Positions 1 to 8,946 of a stretch of DNA of 64,000 nucleotides are shown in pieces. Both the position numbers and the translations under genes were made by a program. The number at the start of each line of letters is the position of its first letter. Position 1 is the first letter of the stretch. A model generated the notes under the pieces. The model saw only the letters and a list, made by a program, of their open reading frames with translations. It did no database searches and was not told the DNA's origin. Origin of the DNA: UBA1715 sp045615765 (GTDB lineage Bacteria > Bacteroidota > Bacteroidia > Bacteroidales > UBA1715); the NCBI GenBank assembly GCA_045615765.1, contig JAZLFM010000042.1, positions 50,357 to 114,356 on the forward strand, read 5' to 3'.

Positions 1-225
1 TTGAAGTGTGATCCTGAATATGCAGTAGAATTACGAGATGAGTTTCCTGAAATTTCAGGGGCATACCACATGAATAAACGTTTGTGGAATCAACTGAATT
101 TGTTTGGTAATTTATCGAATTCAAAAATTCAAGGGTTAATTCGCCATAGTTATTCCGAAGTGGTAAAAAAACTACCGAAAAAAGTTAAAACTGAATTTCT
201 GGAAATAACGACAATACAGGAATAG
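1..225 (+). CDS. MmcQ/YjbR family protein, C-terminal part only
   Basis: The frame is open from the first base, so the gene is cut by the window edge and the TTG at base 1 is probably internal. The 74 visible residues include KCDPE, a YHMNK(R/K)xWN-like block and RHSYxxVVxxLPKK at the end. These are the conserved C-terminal features of the MmcQ/YjbR (CyaY-like fold) family. Members are about 110-120 residues, so roughly the last two thirds is present. The biochemical role of the family is poorly defined; it is often annotated as DNA-binding. It lies on the same strand as lysS but is separated from it by 124 bases that contain a promoter. Confidence 0.75.
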   Translation: MKCDPEYAVELRDEFPEISGAYHMNKRLWNQLNLFGNLSNSKIQGLIRHSYSEVVKKLPKKVKTEFLEITTIQE

Positions 226-298
226 GAGACGTAAGTATCAGTCGGCAGATATTTATGTGCTATTCGGTATATTGTTCGTAATCTTTTAAAACTTTCAG

Positions 299-328
299 TT
301 TGTTTAAATATGATATTGTCTATATTTG
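299..328 (+). promoter_or_regulatory. Bacteroidota-type promoter of lysS
   Basis: TTTG at 299-302 and TATATTTG at 321-328 are separated by 18 bases. This fits the Bacteroidota sigma-ABfr consensus (TTG, about 19 bases, TAnnTTTG). Transcription would start about 6-8 bases further on. That excludes the in-frame TTG at 326 as the lysS start and supports the ATG at 350. Confidence 0.75.
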
Positions 329-349
329 CCGAAATTTTATTCGAATATT

Positions 350-2071
350 ATGCAACAATTGAGTGAACAAGAACAAGTACGCAGAAATTCTTTACAAAAA
401 TTGCGTGATTTGGGAATTAATCCGTATCCGGAAGCAGAATATACGGTAACAGCAAACTCAAAAGAAATCTTAGAAAAATTTACTCCTGAAAGTGGATTGT
501 TCCAAGATATTACTTTGGCTGGTCGTTTAATGGCACGCCGTGTGATGGGTAAAGCGTCTTTCGCAGAATTACAAGATTCTTTTGGAAGAATACAATTATA
601 TATTAATCGTGACGAAATTTGTCCAGACGAAGACAAAACATTATATAACGAAGTTTTCAAGAAATTACTTGACATTGGTGACTTTGTAGGTGTTTCGGGG
701 TATGCTTTCGTTACACAAATGGGTGAAATCTCAGTTCATGTTAAAACTTTAACGGTATTGAGTAAATCTCTTCGTCCGCTTCCAATAGTAAAGGAGAAAG
801 ATGGTATTGTATATGATGCATTCAGCGATCCTGAATTGCGTTATCGTCAACGTTATGTGGATTTGGTTGTAAATGGCGGTGTGAAAGATGTTTTCGTAAA
901 ACGTGCGAAAATATTGGAAACAATGCGTTCTTTCTTTAACTCTCGTGGTTATTTGGAAGTTGAAACTCCAATTTTACAGGCAATTCCTGGTGGAGCAAGT
1001 GCTCGTCCGTTCATTACTCACCATAATTCTTTGGATATAGACTTGTATTGTCGTATTGCTACGGAATTGTATTTGAAACGATTGATAGTTGGTGGTTTCG
1101 AAGGTGTATATGAAATTGGTAAAAACTTCCGTAACGAAGGTATGGATAAGTTCCATAATCCAGAGTTTACTTGTATGGAAATCTATGTTTCTTATAAGGA
1201 TTACAATTGGATGATGGCTTTCACTGAACAATTGTTGGAAACAATTTGTATTGCTGTAAATGGTTCTACAGAAACAACTTTCGATGGTAAAACTATCAGT
1301 TTCAAAGCTCCATTCAAGCGTATTACTATGCTTGATGCGATAAAAGAAAAGACTGGCTATGATTTAGATGGTAAGTCGGAAGATGAGATTCGTTCTATCT
1401 GCCATGAATTGAAGCTTGGCCATGTTGATGAAACGTTTGGTAAAGGCAAGATGATAGATGAAATCTTCGGTGAATTTTGTGAGGGAACATATATTCAGCC
1501 AACATTCATCATTGATTACCCAATAGAAATGTCTCCTTTATGTAAAAAACATAGAAACAATCCAAATCTTACAGAGCGTTTCGAATTGATGGTAAACGGA
1601 AAAGAATTATGTAATGCATATTCAGAATTGAATGATCCTATCGATCAATATGAACGATTCAAAGATCAACTTCGTTTATCAGAAAAAGGTGATGACGAAG
1701 CTATGTTTATCGATCATGATTTTGTTCGTGCTTTGGAATATGGTATGCCTCCAACATCAGGTATGGGTATGGGTATAGATCGCTTGTGTATGATTATGAC
1801 AGGTGCTTCAACAATTCAAGATGTATTGTTCTTCCCACAAATGAAACCTGAGAAAAAAGCGGTAAAAGATGATATTTCTGTGTATGTTGCAGCTGGAATT
1901 CCACAAGAATGGGCAGAAGTTATTCAAGCTCTTGGTTTTGTAAAATTGGCAGATGCTCAGGCTGTTAAGTTTACAAAAATGCATGCAGACATGTGTGGCT
2001 ACAACAAGAAAAACAAACTAAATCTAACAAATCCAAAACCTGAAGATGTTAAATCTTGGTTGAATCAGTAA
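350..2071 (+). CDS. lysS: lysine--tRNA ligase, class II
   Basis: Charges tRNA-Lys with lysine in the cytoplasm. The protein is 573 aa from the ATG at 350; an upstream TTG at 326 lies inside the promoter -7 box and is rejected. An N-terminal OB-fold anticodon-binding domain (about residues 50-170) precedes the class II core. Motif 2 is seen as FRNEGMDKFHNPEF near residues 259-272 and motif 3 as GMGMGIDRL near residue 470. About 75 residues follow motif 3, a C-terminal extension that I recall from Bacteroides LysRS proteins. Two bases separate its stop from the gpsA start, so lysS and gpsA are very likely cotranscribed. Confidence 0.96.
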   Translation: MQQLSEQEQVRRNSLQKLRDLGINPYPEAEYTVTANSKEILEKFTPESGLFQDITLAGRLMARRVMGKASFAELQDSFGRIQLYINRDEICPDEDKTLYNEVFKKLLDIGDFVGVSGYAFVTQMGEISVHVKTLTVLSKSLRPLPIVKEKDGIVYDAFSDPELRYRQRYVDLVVNGGVKDVFVKRAKILETMRSFFNSRGYLEVETPILQAIPGGASARPFITHHNSLDIDLYCRIATELYLKRLIVGGFEGVYEIGKNFRNEGMDKFHNPEFTCMEIYVSYKDYNWMMAFTEQLLETICIAVNGSTETTFDGKTISFKAPFKRITMLDAIKEKTGYDLDGKSEDEIRSICHELKLGHVDETFGKGKMIDEIFGEFCEGTYIQPTFIIDYPIEMSPLCKKHRNNPNLTERFELMVNGKELCNAYSELNDPIDQYERFKDQLRLSEKGDDEAMFIDHDFVRALEYGMPPTSGMGMGIDRLCMIMTGASTIQDVLFFPQMKPEKKAVKDDISVYVAAGIPQEWAEVIQALGFVKLADAQAVKFTKMHADMCGYNKKNKLNLTNPKPEDVKSWLNQ

Positions 2072-2073
2072 TT

Positions 2074-3069
2074 ATGAAATCAAAAAATACAGTAGCTTTA
2101 CTTGGTAGTGGCAGTTGGGCTAGTGCCATTGTGAAAATACTTCATATGAGTCAAAAATCAGTTTCTTGGTATATCCGAGAACCTGAAATAAAAGAAGGTA
2201 TTGAGCAAACAGGACATAATCCTATGTATGTTTCTGATATCGAATATAATACAAAAAAATTGCGCATATTCGACAATGCAGATGATGCAGTCCGTGATGC
2301 TGACATAATTATCTTTTGCGTTCCTTCAAAATTTATTGATTCTTTATGCGCTGGCATTACTGTTGATTTGTCGAAGAAACAATTGGTGACAGCGGTAAAA
2401 GGTATGGAACCGGAAAAAGTTATGCTTGTTTCTGAATATTTGCAAGAACGTTTTAAGGTAAAACCTAGACAAATGGCTGTTATTTCTGGCCCTTGTCATG
2501 CAGAAGAAGTTGCAATGGAACGTGTGTCGTATTTGACAATAGGTTCGGCAAATCAAAAACTTGCGAAAACAGTGGCAGAAATGATGAAAGTTTCATTCAT
2601 TCACACTTGTGTTTCAAAAGATATGGAAGGAATTGAGTATTCTGCCGTTTTGAAGAATGTGATGGCGTTGGCTTCTGGTATTGCACACGGTTTAGGTTAT
2701 GGAGATAATTTTACTTCTGCTTTAACTTCAAATGCAATTCAGGAAATGAAACGTTTCCTAGATGTTGTGAAACCTTTGAAACGTGATATTAATGATTCAG
2801 TATATCTTGGTGATTTACTTGTTACATCATATTCGCAATTTAGTCGCAATCGTACGTTTGGTGCTATGATAGGCAAGGGTTACTCTGTAAAAGCTGCACA
2901 ACTTGAGATGAATATGGTTGCAGAAGGCTATACAGGCGTATATTGTATAGTTCATGCAAATGAAAAATATAATGTAAATATGCCAATTACTCAAGCTGTT
3001 TATAGCGTTCTATATGAACGTCATTCGGCTCGAAAGGAATTTAAGGCATTGGCAGAAAAGTTTAAATAA
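2074..3069 (+). CDS. gpsA: glycerol-3-phosphate dehydrogenase [NAD(P)+]
   Basis: Reduces dihydroxyacetone phosphate to sn-glycerol 3-phosphate for phospholipid synthesis. The 331-aa protein begins with a Rossmann motif (LLGSGSWASAI, near residues 9-19). It has the SGPCHAEE block near residue 138 and the catalytic-lysine segment VLKNVMALASGIAHGLGYGDN-like near residue 195. The ATG at 2074 is chosen over an upstream frame extension that would overlap lysS. In Bacteroides the order lysS-gpsA-pgi is usual; here pgi is absent and a terminator closes the unit directly after gpsA. Confidence 0.95.
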   Translation: MKSKNTVALLGSGSWASAIVKILHMSQKSVSWYIREPEIKEGIEQTGHNPMYVSDIEYNTKKLRIFDNADDAVRDADIIIFCVPSKFIDSLCAGITVDLSKKQLVTAVKGMEPEKVMLVSEYLQERFKVKPRQMAVISGPCHAEEVAMERVSYLTIGSANQKLAKTVAEMMKVSFIHTCVSKDMEGIEYSAVLKNVMALASGIAHGLGYGDNFTSALTSNAIQEMKRFLDVVKPLKRDINDSVYLGDLLVTSYSQFSRNRTFGAMIGKGYSVKAAQLEMNMVAEGYTGVYCIVHANEKYNVNMPITQAVYSVLYERHSARKEFKALAEKFK

Positions 3070-3091
3070 GAAATAATTTTAAATCTTACAT

Positions 3092-3119
3092 AAGGCGGGG
3101 TTTCTACTCCGCCTTTTTT
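3092..3119 (+). terminator. rho-independent terminator after gpsA
   Basis: AAGGCGG (3092-3098) pairs with CCGCCTT (3109-3115) and is followed by a T run. The run ends at the stop codon of the converging ORF6N gene. Preceding A residues may let the hairpin act on both strands. Confidence 0.85.
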
Positions 3120-3720
3120 ATTTTTCTATCCTAAATCCTATAGGTGTTCGTGTAAGTGCCTTCTCTCGTAAAGATTTTTCGTTTTGTAATTCTGCAAGAG
3201 TTTGATTTATAAGTTCCAGTTGAGTCGCAGTATCTTCATTTATGTCGTTTTGATCGTGAAGAATCTCTTCGATATAAGAATAAATTTTCTCTATTTTTAT
3301 ATTTGTTTCGTTTATTTCTTGCTTACGTTGTTGAATCTCTAAAATATTTTGTTTCATTACAATAAAAGCACGCATAATAGTAATGTTTACTTGTGCTGCA
3401 ATCTCGGAGGTTAAAACACTGCTTAACATTGCAATTCCGTATTCAGTGAAAGCATAAGGAGGATATTTACTATGTTCTCCTTGTTTTAAGGTGCCAATTT
3501 GGCTCCTTAAAAGATTGTATTCATCATTATTTAGTTCTAACATGAAATCGGATGGAAAACGAGATATATTTCTTTTTACTTGTCTTTTTAGGTTCTTTGT
3601 TGTTGTGCCATACATTTTTGCTAAATCCTTGTCTAACATTACTTTCATTCCGCGAACTTCGTAGATTTTTGTTTTAATTTCTTCTATGCCTATAGGCTGT
3701 AGGTTTTCGTTTTTTTGCAT
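3118..3720 (-). CDS. ORF6N domain-containing protein
   Basis: 200 aa. Residues about 12-120 form an ORF6N (KilA-N-related) domain. Recognisable blocks are IYEVRGxKVMLDKDLAxMYGxxTKNLKRQVKRN, RFPSDFMLEL, and the Y(A)FTEYGIAMLSSVL segment near residue 95. The remainder (about 125-200) is predicted coiled coil rich in E, Q, I and L. ORF6N proteins are found on phages, mobile elements and scattered in Bacteroidota chromosomes, probably as DNA-binding regulators; the exact role is unknown. The gene is alone, converges on gpsA and diverges from valS. It occupies the position where pgi often follows gpsA, so it may have been acquired. Confidence 0.85.
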   Translation of the reverse strand: MQKNENLQPIGIEEIKTKIYEVRGMKVMLDKDLAKMYGTTTKNLKRQVKRNISRFPSDFMLELNNDEYNLLRSQIGTLKQGEHSKYPPYAFTEYGIAMLSSVLTSEIAAQVNITIMRAFIVMKQNILEIQQRKQEINETNIKIEKIYSYIEEILHDQNDINEDTATQLELINQTLAELQNEKSLREKALTRTPIGFRIEK

Positions 3721-3944
3721 TTGATTATTAATTTGGTGTAGGGCAAATATATTGTCTTATATGATTTTTTGCAAAGACAAAAAATAGTGAATTTAGATAT
3801 AATCATGTTTGTTATTCTTTTATTGTTATTTGTTTGGTGTTATTTATAAAAATAAGTTTCAATTATATTTCCGTCTTAATTTCATATAAGTAAAAGCTAT
3901 AATAGAAAAAAGCTTTCAATTGAGCGTAAACTCAATAAAAATTG

Positions 3945-3972
3945 TCAATTATCAATTGTCAATTGTCAATTA
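3945..3972 (+). repeat. four tandem 7-bp repeats upstream of valS
   Basis: TCAATTA, TCAATTG, TCAATTG and TCAATTA lie back to back at 3945-3972; CAATTG is also self-complementary. The array covers the -33 region of the likely valS promoter. A small TTGAG/CTCAA hairpin lies just upstream (about 3920-3935). Confidence 0.8.
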
Positions 3973-3987
3973 AAAACACTACCTTCG
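3956..3987 (+). promoter_or_regulatory. probable valS promoter
   Basis: TTG at 3956-3958, 21 bases, then TACCTTCG at 3980-3987, a near match to TAnnTTTG. The valS ATG follows 21 bases later. The -33 element lies inside the 7-bp repeat array. Confidence 0.55.
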
Positions 3988-4008
3988 CACGCATAAAATA
4001 TAATAACA

Positions 4009-6705
4009 ATGGCTTTACCTTCTCAATACAATCCTTCGGATGTCGAAGCAAAGTGGTACCAGTATTGGCTGGACAATAAATATTTTAGTTCAAAACCAGA
4101 TAGTCGTGCTCCATACACGATAGTAATTCCTCCACCAAATGTTACAGGTGTGTTACACATGGGACACATGTTGAATAATACAATTCAAGATATTTTGGTG
4201 CGTCGTGCTCGTATGATGGGGAAAAATGCCTGTTGGGTACCAGGTACTGACCATGCTTCTATTGCAACAGAAGCTAAGGTTGTAAATAAATTGGCAGCTC
4301 AAGGCATAAAAAAACGTGATTTAACTCGCGAAGAATTTTTAAAACATGCTTGGGAGTGGACAGACGAACACGGAGGTATCATCCTAAAACAATTACGTAA
4401 GCTTGGTGCTTCTTGCGATTGGGACCGTACAGCTTTCACAATGGACGAACCTCGTTCGGAAAGTGTGATGAAAGTGTTTGTTGACCTATATAAGAAAGGA
4501 TTGATATACCGCGGTCTTCGTATGGTAAACTGGGATCCTAAAGCACAAACAGTACTTTCTACCGAAGAAGTAATCTATCGTGACGAAAAGAGTAAATTGT
4601 ATTATTTGCGTTATTATGTGGCAGATGCAGATGTAAACCCTGTTGTTCCTACAAATTGCGAAGGTGAAGTTCTACATAAAGATGCAAAAGGATATTATGC
4701 TGTAGTCGCAACAACACGTCCGGAAACAATAATGGGTGACACAGCAATGTGTATCAATCCAAAAGATCCAAAGAATCAATGGTTACGTGGACATAAAGTT
4801 GTAGTTCCACTTGTGAATCGTGTGATTCCTGTTATTGAAGACCGTTATGTTGATATAGAATTCGGTACAGGTTGTTTGAAGGTTACTCCTGCACATGACG
4901 TAAATGACTACGCATTAGGAAAAACTCACAATTTAGAGACTATCGATATATTCAATCCTGATGGAACTATTTCTGAAGCAGCAGGAATGTATGTTGGACA
5001 GGATCGTATGGATGTACGCAAACAAATTGCAATCGACTTGCAGTCTGCTGATTTGTTGGAAAAGATTGAAGATTACGAAAATAAAGTTGGTTATTCTGAA
5101 CGTAATGCTGATACTGCTGTTGAACCTCGTTTGTGTAAACAATGGTTCTTGTCAATGAAGCATTTTGCTGATATTGCTTTGCCACCTGTATTGGAAGGAA
5201 AAATCAAGTTTTATCCAACAAAATATGTAACTACATATCGTAACTGGTTGGAAAACATTCAAGATTGGTGTATCAGTCGTCAGTTGTGGTGGGGACATCG
5301 AATTCCAGCGTATTTCTTACCGACAGCAGAAGGAGAGGAAGAAAAATTTGTTGTTGCTTTGACAGCAGAGGAAGCACTTGCAGAAGCAAAGAAAATAACA
5401 GGATTTGAAAATATTACAATCGATCAATTATCTCGTGATGAAGATGCGCTTGATACTTGGTTCTCTTCATGGTTATGGCCGGTTTCATTGTTCGATGGAA
5501 TCAATACTCCTGGAAATGAAGAAATAAAATACTATTATCCAACAGCAGACTTGGTAACAGGTCCGGATATTATTTTCTTCTGGGTTGCTCGTATGATTAT
5601 GGCAGGTGAAGAGTATATGAAGGATGTTCCTTTCCGTAATGTGTATTTTACAGGTATTGTACGCGATAAGATTGGTCGTAAGATGAGCAAGAGTCTTGGT
5701 AATTCTCCTGATCCTTTGATGCTTATCGAAAAATATGGTGCCGATGGTGTTCGTATGGGTATGATGCTTTCTGCACCAGCAGGAAACGATATCTTGTTCG
5801 ATGAAAGTCTTTGTGAACAAGGACGTAATTTTAACAGTAAAATTTGGAACGCACTTCGTTTGGTTAAAGGTTGGGAAGTTGCAGATATCGAACAACCTGA
5901 ATATGCAAAACTTGCTGTTGAATGGTTCAATGCTAAATTGAGCGCTACAATTGAAGAAATTAATGATGATTTCGAAAAATATCGTTTGTCGGAAGCATTG
6001 ATGACGGTATATAAGTTGTTCTGGGATGAATTCTCTGCATGGTATCTAGAATTGGTAAAACCTGTATATGGTCAACCAATAGATAAGAAGACATTAGAAC
6101 AAACATTAGATTTCTTCGAAAAACTTACATTGTTATTACATCCATTTATGCCATTCATTACAGAAGAAGTTTGGCAAGCTGTAAAAGAACGTAAGGAAGG
6201 TGAGAGCGTAATGGTTTCATTAATGCCAAAAGCAGATTGTAAAAACGAAAAATTAGTTGCTGATTTTGAATCTGTTAAGAATCTTGTGGCAAATGTTCGT
6301 ACAGTTCGCTTGGAAAGAAACATTCCAAATAAAAACACTTTAGATCTTGTGATTGCAAAAGGCGAACACAATGATGCTTATGATGCTGTATTGTTAAAAA
6401 TTTGTAATTTAACTTCAATTTCTAAAGGTGAAAAAGATGCAACTTCTGCTTCGTTTATGGTTGGAACTACAGAATATGCAATTCCACTAGGTGGTATGGT
6501 GAATGCAGAAGAAGAAATTTCTAAAATGGAAGAAGAAATCAAATATTTGGAAGGTTTCTTAAATTCTGTAATGAAAAAACTTGGAAATGAGAAGTTTGTT
6601 GCCAACGCAAAACCAGAAGTTGTAGAAAACGAACGCAAGAAAAAAGCAGATGCAGAAAGTAAGATTAAAACATTACAAGAAAGTATTGCTGCTTTAAAAA
6701 AGTAA
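4009..6705 (+). CDS. valS: valine--tRNA ligase
   Basis: Class I synthetase that charges tRNA-Val and edits misactivated threonine. It is 898 aa, normal for the family. The HIGH-type motif is PPPNVTGVLHMGHML near residues 41-55, and GRKMSKSLGN lies near residues 557-566. An editing (CP1) domain fills the interval between them, with TTRPETIMGDTA near residue 240. The C-terminal 65 residues form the charged coiled-coil arm typical of ValRS (EEISKMEEEIKYLEG...). The gene is monocistronic, with its own promoter and terminator. Confidence 0.97.
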   Translation: MALPSQYNPSDVEAKWYQYWLDNKYFSSKPDSRAPYTIVIPPPNVTGVLHMGHMLNNTIQDILVRRARMMGKNACWVPGTDHASIATEAKVVNKLAAQGIKKRDLTREEFLKHAWEWTDEHGGIILKQLRKLGASCDWDRTAFTMDEPRSESVMKVFVDLYKKGLIYRGLRMVNWDPKAQTVLSTEEVIYRDEKSKLYYLRYYVADADVNPVVPTNCEGEVLHKDAKGYYAVVATTRPETIMGDTAMCINPKDPKNQWLRGHKVVVPLVNRVIPVIEDRYVDIEFGTGCLKVTPAHDVNDYALGKTHNLETIDIFNPDGTISEAAGMYVGQDRMDVRKQIAIDLQSADLLEKIEDYENKVGYSERNADTAVEPRLCKQWFLSMKHFADIALPPVLEGKIKFYPTKYVTTYRNWLENIQDWCISRQLWWGHRIPAYFLPTAEGEEEKFVVALTAEEALAEAKKITGFENITIDQLSRDEDALDTWFSSWLWPVSLFDGINTPGNEEIKYYYPTADLVTGPDIIFFWVARMIMAGEEYMKDVPFRNVYFTGIVRDKIGRKMSKSLGNSPDPLMLIEKYGADGVRMGMMLSAPAGNDILFDESLCEQGRNFNSKIWNALRLVKGWEVADIEQPEYAKLAVEWFNAKLSATIEEINDDFEKYRLSEALMTVYKLFWDEFSAWYLELVKPVYGQPIDKKTLEQTLDFFEKLTLLLHPFMPFITEEVWQAVKERKEGESVMVSLMPKADCKNEKLVADFESVKNLVANVRTVRLERNIPNKNTLDLVIAKGEHNDAYDAVLLKICNLTSISKGEKDATSASFMVGTTEYAIPLGGMVNAEEEISKMEEEIKYLEGFLNSVMKKLGNEKFVANAKPEVVENERKKKADAESKIKTLQESIAALKK

Positions 6706-6727
6706 TAGTAAAAATAGAGTAGATGTG

Positions 6728-6762
6728 AAAAAACGATGTTCAAATATGGACATCGTTTTTTT
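6728..6762 (+). terminator. terminator of valS
   Basis: AAAAACGATGT (6729-6739) pairs with ACATCGTTTTT (6750-6760) and continues into a T tract, 23 bases after the valS stop codon. Confidence 0.85.
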
Positions 6763-6779
6763 TGTTTGTTATATAAATA

Positions 6780-6807
6780 AAAAAGGCAACCAAATGGTTG
6801 CCTTTTT
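6780..6807 (-). terminator. terminator of mdh (minus strand)
   Basis: AAAAAGGCAACC (6780-6791), a 4-base loop, then GGTTGCCTTTTT (6796-6807). The hairpin is symmetrical with A and T flanks. It lies 21 bases beyond the mdh stop and could also back up valS termination. Confidence 0.85.
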
Positions 6808-6827
6808 GTATGATTGAAGTTAAGATA

Positions 6828-7766
6828 TTAAACTAATTTCAATTCTTTTAATGTGTTGATGTTTCCTTGTACAGATTTTGCACTAGCTTCGAATTTAGCT
6901 TTTTCTTCATCATTCAATGGAAGTTCAACGATTTTTTCAATACCGTTTTTACCAAGAATTACAGGAACACCAATACAGATGTCGTTTTGTCCATATTCAC
7001 CTTCTAGAAGAACAGAACAAGGAATCATCTTCTTTTGGTCGTGAAGGATAGCTTCAACAACTGCAGCTCCTGCAGCACCTGGAGCATACCAAGCAGAAGT
7101 ACCAAGTAAACCTGTTAATGTAGCACCACCTACCATTGTAGATTTTGCAACTTCTTCGATTTTTTCAGCAGAAAGGAAGTTAGAAACAGGAAGACCTTTG
7201 TATGTTGCGAAACGAGTCATAGGAATCATAGTTGTGTCACCGTGACCACCAATTACAAAACCTTCAACTTCGCTTGAATGGCAACCGATTGCTTGTGATA
7301 AGAAATATTTGAAACGAGAACTGTCAAGAGCACCACCCATACCAATTACTCTGTTCTTTGGCAAACCAAGAGATTTAAGAGCTAAGTAAGTCATTGTATC
7401 CATAGGGTTAGAGATACAAACGATGATAGTGTTAGGAGAGTATTTCAAAATGTTTTCTGCAACACCTTTAACGATACCGGCATTTACACCAAGAAGTTCT
7501 TCACGAGTCATACCTGGTTTTCTTGGAATACCAGAAGTGATAACTACAACATCAGAATCAGCTGTTTTAGCATAATCGTTTGTACAACCAATGATACGAG
7601 TGTCCATGCTCAATAATTGAGCTGTTTGCATCATATCCATTGCTTTTCCTTCAGAAACGCCTTCTTTAATGTCAAGCATTACAACTTCGTCAGCGATTTC
7701 TTTAAATGCAAGAACGTTAGCACAAGTAGCTCCAACATTTCCTGCTCCAACAACAGTAACTTTCAT
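6828..7766 (-). CDS. mdh: malate dehydrogenase (LDH-like type)
   Basis: Interconverts malate and oxaloacetate with NAD(H). In fermentative Bacteroidales it serves the reductive branch toward fumarate and succinate. The 312-aa protein begins with the Rossmann motif GAGNVGATCA (residues 7-16). It has the mobile-loop segment GIPRKPGMTREEL with substrate-binding arginines near residues 81-87 and the catalytic histidine in GGHGDTTM near residue 174. It is a single gene between converging valS and diverging moxR, with its own terminator and a -7 box 37 bases upstream of the start. Confidence 0.95.
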   Translation of the reverse strand: MKVTVVGAGNVGATCANVLAFKEIADEVVMLDIKEGVSEGKAMDMMQTAQLLSMDTRIIGCTNDYAKTADSDVVVITSGIPRKPGMTREELLGVNAGIVKGVAENILKYSPNTIIVCISNPMDTMTYLALKSLGLPKNRVIGMGGALDSSRFKYFLSQAIGCHSSEVEGFVIGGHGDTTMIPMTRFATYKGLPVSNFLSAEKIEEVAKSTMVGGATLTGLLGTSAWYAPGAAGAAVVEAILHDQKKMIPCSVLLEGEYGQNDICIGVPVILGKNGIEKIVELPLNDEEKAKFEASAKSVQGNINTLKELKLV

Positions 7767-7802
7767 ATACTTTAAAATTTAAGTTTATCAATTAATAATG
7801 AA

Positions 7803-7810
7803 CAAATATA
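7803..7810 (-). promoter_or_regulatory. -7 element upstream of mdh
   Basis: Read on the minus strand this is TATATTTG, a perfect TAnnTTTG box, 37 bases before the mdh ATG. No convincing -33 TTG was found at the usual distance. Confidence 0.5.
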
Positions 7811-7951
7811 CATAATTTTTCAATTTGTTTGTCGAGGCATCTGTTTTTGTTTGGAAAAAAGTGTTTTTGTATGCTAAAATGTGTTGTACTGCGTTTAATT
7901 ATATGTTAATATGTATCTTGTATGAAAATAGGAGATTATTTTTTTTCTACC

Positions 7952-7959
7952 TACTTTTG
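7952..7959 (+). promoter_or_regulatory. -7 element upstream of moxR
   Basis: TACTTTTG matches TAnnTTTG exactly and lies 21 bases before the moxR ATG. The -33 element is unclear. Confidence 0.5.
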
Positions 7960-7980
7960 CATTGTTAGTTAGAATTTACA

Positions 7981-8946
7981 ATGAAATTTACAGACGATGT
8001 TGAAGCTATAGATTCCTTACAAAGCGTGTTTTCGTCTTTGAAACAGGAGATTCATAAAAAAGTTATAGGACAAGATACTATAATTGATGATGTGTTGTTG
8101 TCTATTTTTAGTAAGGGACATTGTCTTCTTGTGGGTGTGCCTGGATTGGCAAAGACATTGTTGGTGACGACTATGGCACAGGTTTTAGGCTTGAAGAATA
8201 ATAGAATTCAGTTTACTCCAGATTTGATGCCAAGTGATATTATTGGAACTGAGATATTGAATAGTGATCGTCAATTTCAATTTATTCCAGGTCCTTTGTT
8301 CACAAATTTCTTGTTAGCTGACGAAATAAACCGTACTCCGCCAAAAACGCAAGCTGCTCTTCTTGAAGCAATGCAGGAATATTCTGTTACTGCGGCAGGA
8401 AAACGTTATGCTTTGGAAGCTCCTTTTTTTGTTCTTGCTACGCAAAATCCTATAGAACAGGAAGGTACTTATCCGCTTCCTGAAGCTCAATTGGACCGTT
8501 TTATGTTTAATGTGACGTTGAATTATCCTTCTGTGGATGAAGAAATAGCAATTGTAAAGGCTACCACAGGAGCAACGAATTGCGAAGTGTCAACTGTTTT
8601 GTCTTCTGAAGATATCGTCGCATATCAGCAGGTTGTACGTAAAATGCCTGTAAATGATACGGTTATACGTTTTGCCGTAGAATTGGTTGCAAAGACAAGA
8701 AAGGAAAGAACTACAAATTCTTTTGCTAAAGAGTATTTGTCATGGGGCGCTGGTCCTCGTGCCTCTCAATATTTGATTGTTGGTGCAAAAGCGCATGCTG
8801 CTGTTCATGGAAAATATTCGCCGGATATAGAAGATGTGAAAGCGGTTGCTTTGCCTATACTTCGTCATCGTATTGTGAAAAATTACAAGGCCGAAGCGGA
8901 AGGTATAAGTGTTGATGATATTATAAATAAACTTATAGTTGAATAA
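7981..8946 (+). CDS. MoxR-family AAA+ ATPase
   Basis: 321 aa. Walker A GVPGLAKT lies near residues 51-58 and Walker B LLADEINR near 111-118. The MoxR signature ATQNPIEQEGTYPLPEAQLDRF-like segment lies near residues 155-176, followed by an AAA lid domain. MoxR ATPases act as chaperone-like ATPases, usually beside DUF58 and von Willebrand A-domain proteins. Those partners are not here; the next gene is an envelope OstA-like protein that overlaps the moxR stop by one base. Family assignment is secure, substrate unknown. Confidence 0.93.
   Translation: MKFTDDVEAIDSLQSVFSSLKQEIHKKVIGQDTIIDDVLLSIFSKGHCLLVGVPGLAKTLLVTTMAQVLGLKNNRIQFTPDLMPSDIIGTEILNSDRQFQFIPGPLFTNFLLADEINRTPPKTQAALLEAMQEYSVTAAGKRYALEAPFFVLATQNPIEQEGTYPLPEAQLDRFMFNVTLNYPSVDEEIAIVKATTGATNCEVSTVLSSEDIVAYQQVVRKMPVNDTVIRFAVELVAKTRKERTTNSFAKEYLSWGAGPRASQYLIVGAKAHAAVHGKYSPDIEDVKAVALPILRHRIVKNYKAEAEGISVDDIINKLIVE

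Noticed and set aside
326..349. Upstream TTG start for lysS adding eight codons.
   Set aside because: The TTG lies inside the TATATTTG -7 box, so it would precede the transcription start.
5485..5930. Open frames of 131 and 136 codons antisense to valS.
   Set aside because: They lie wholly within valS, show no domain and reflect codon bias of the sense gene.
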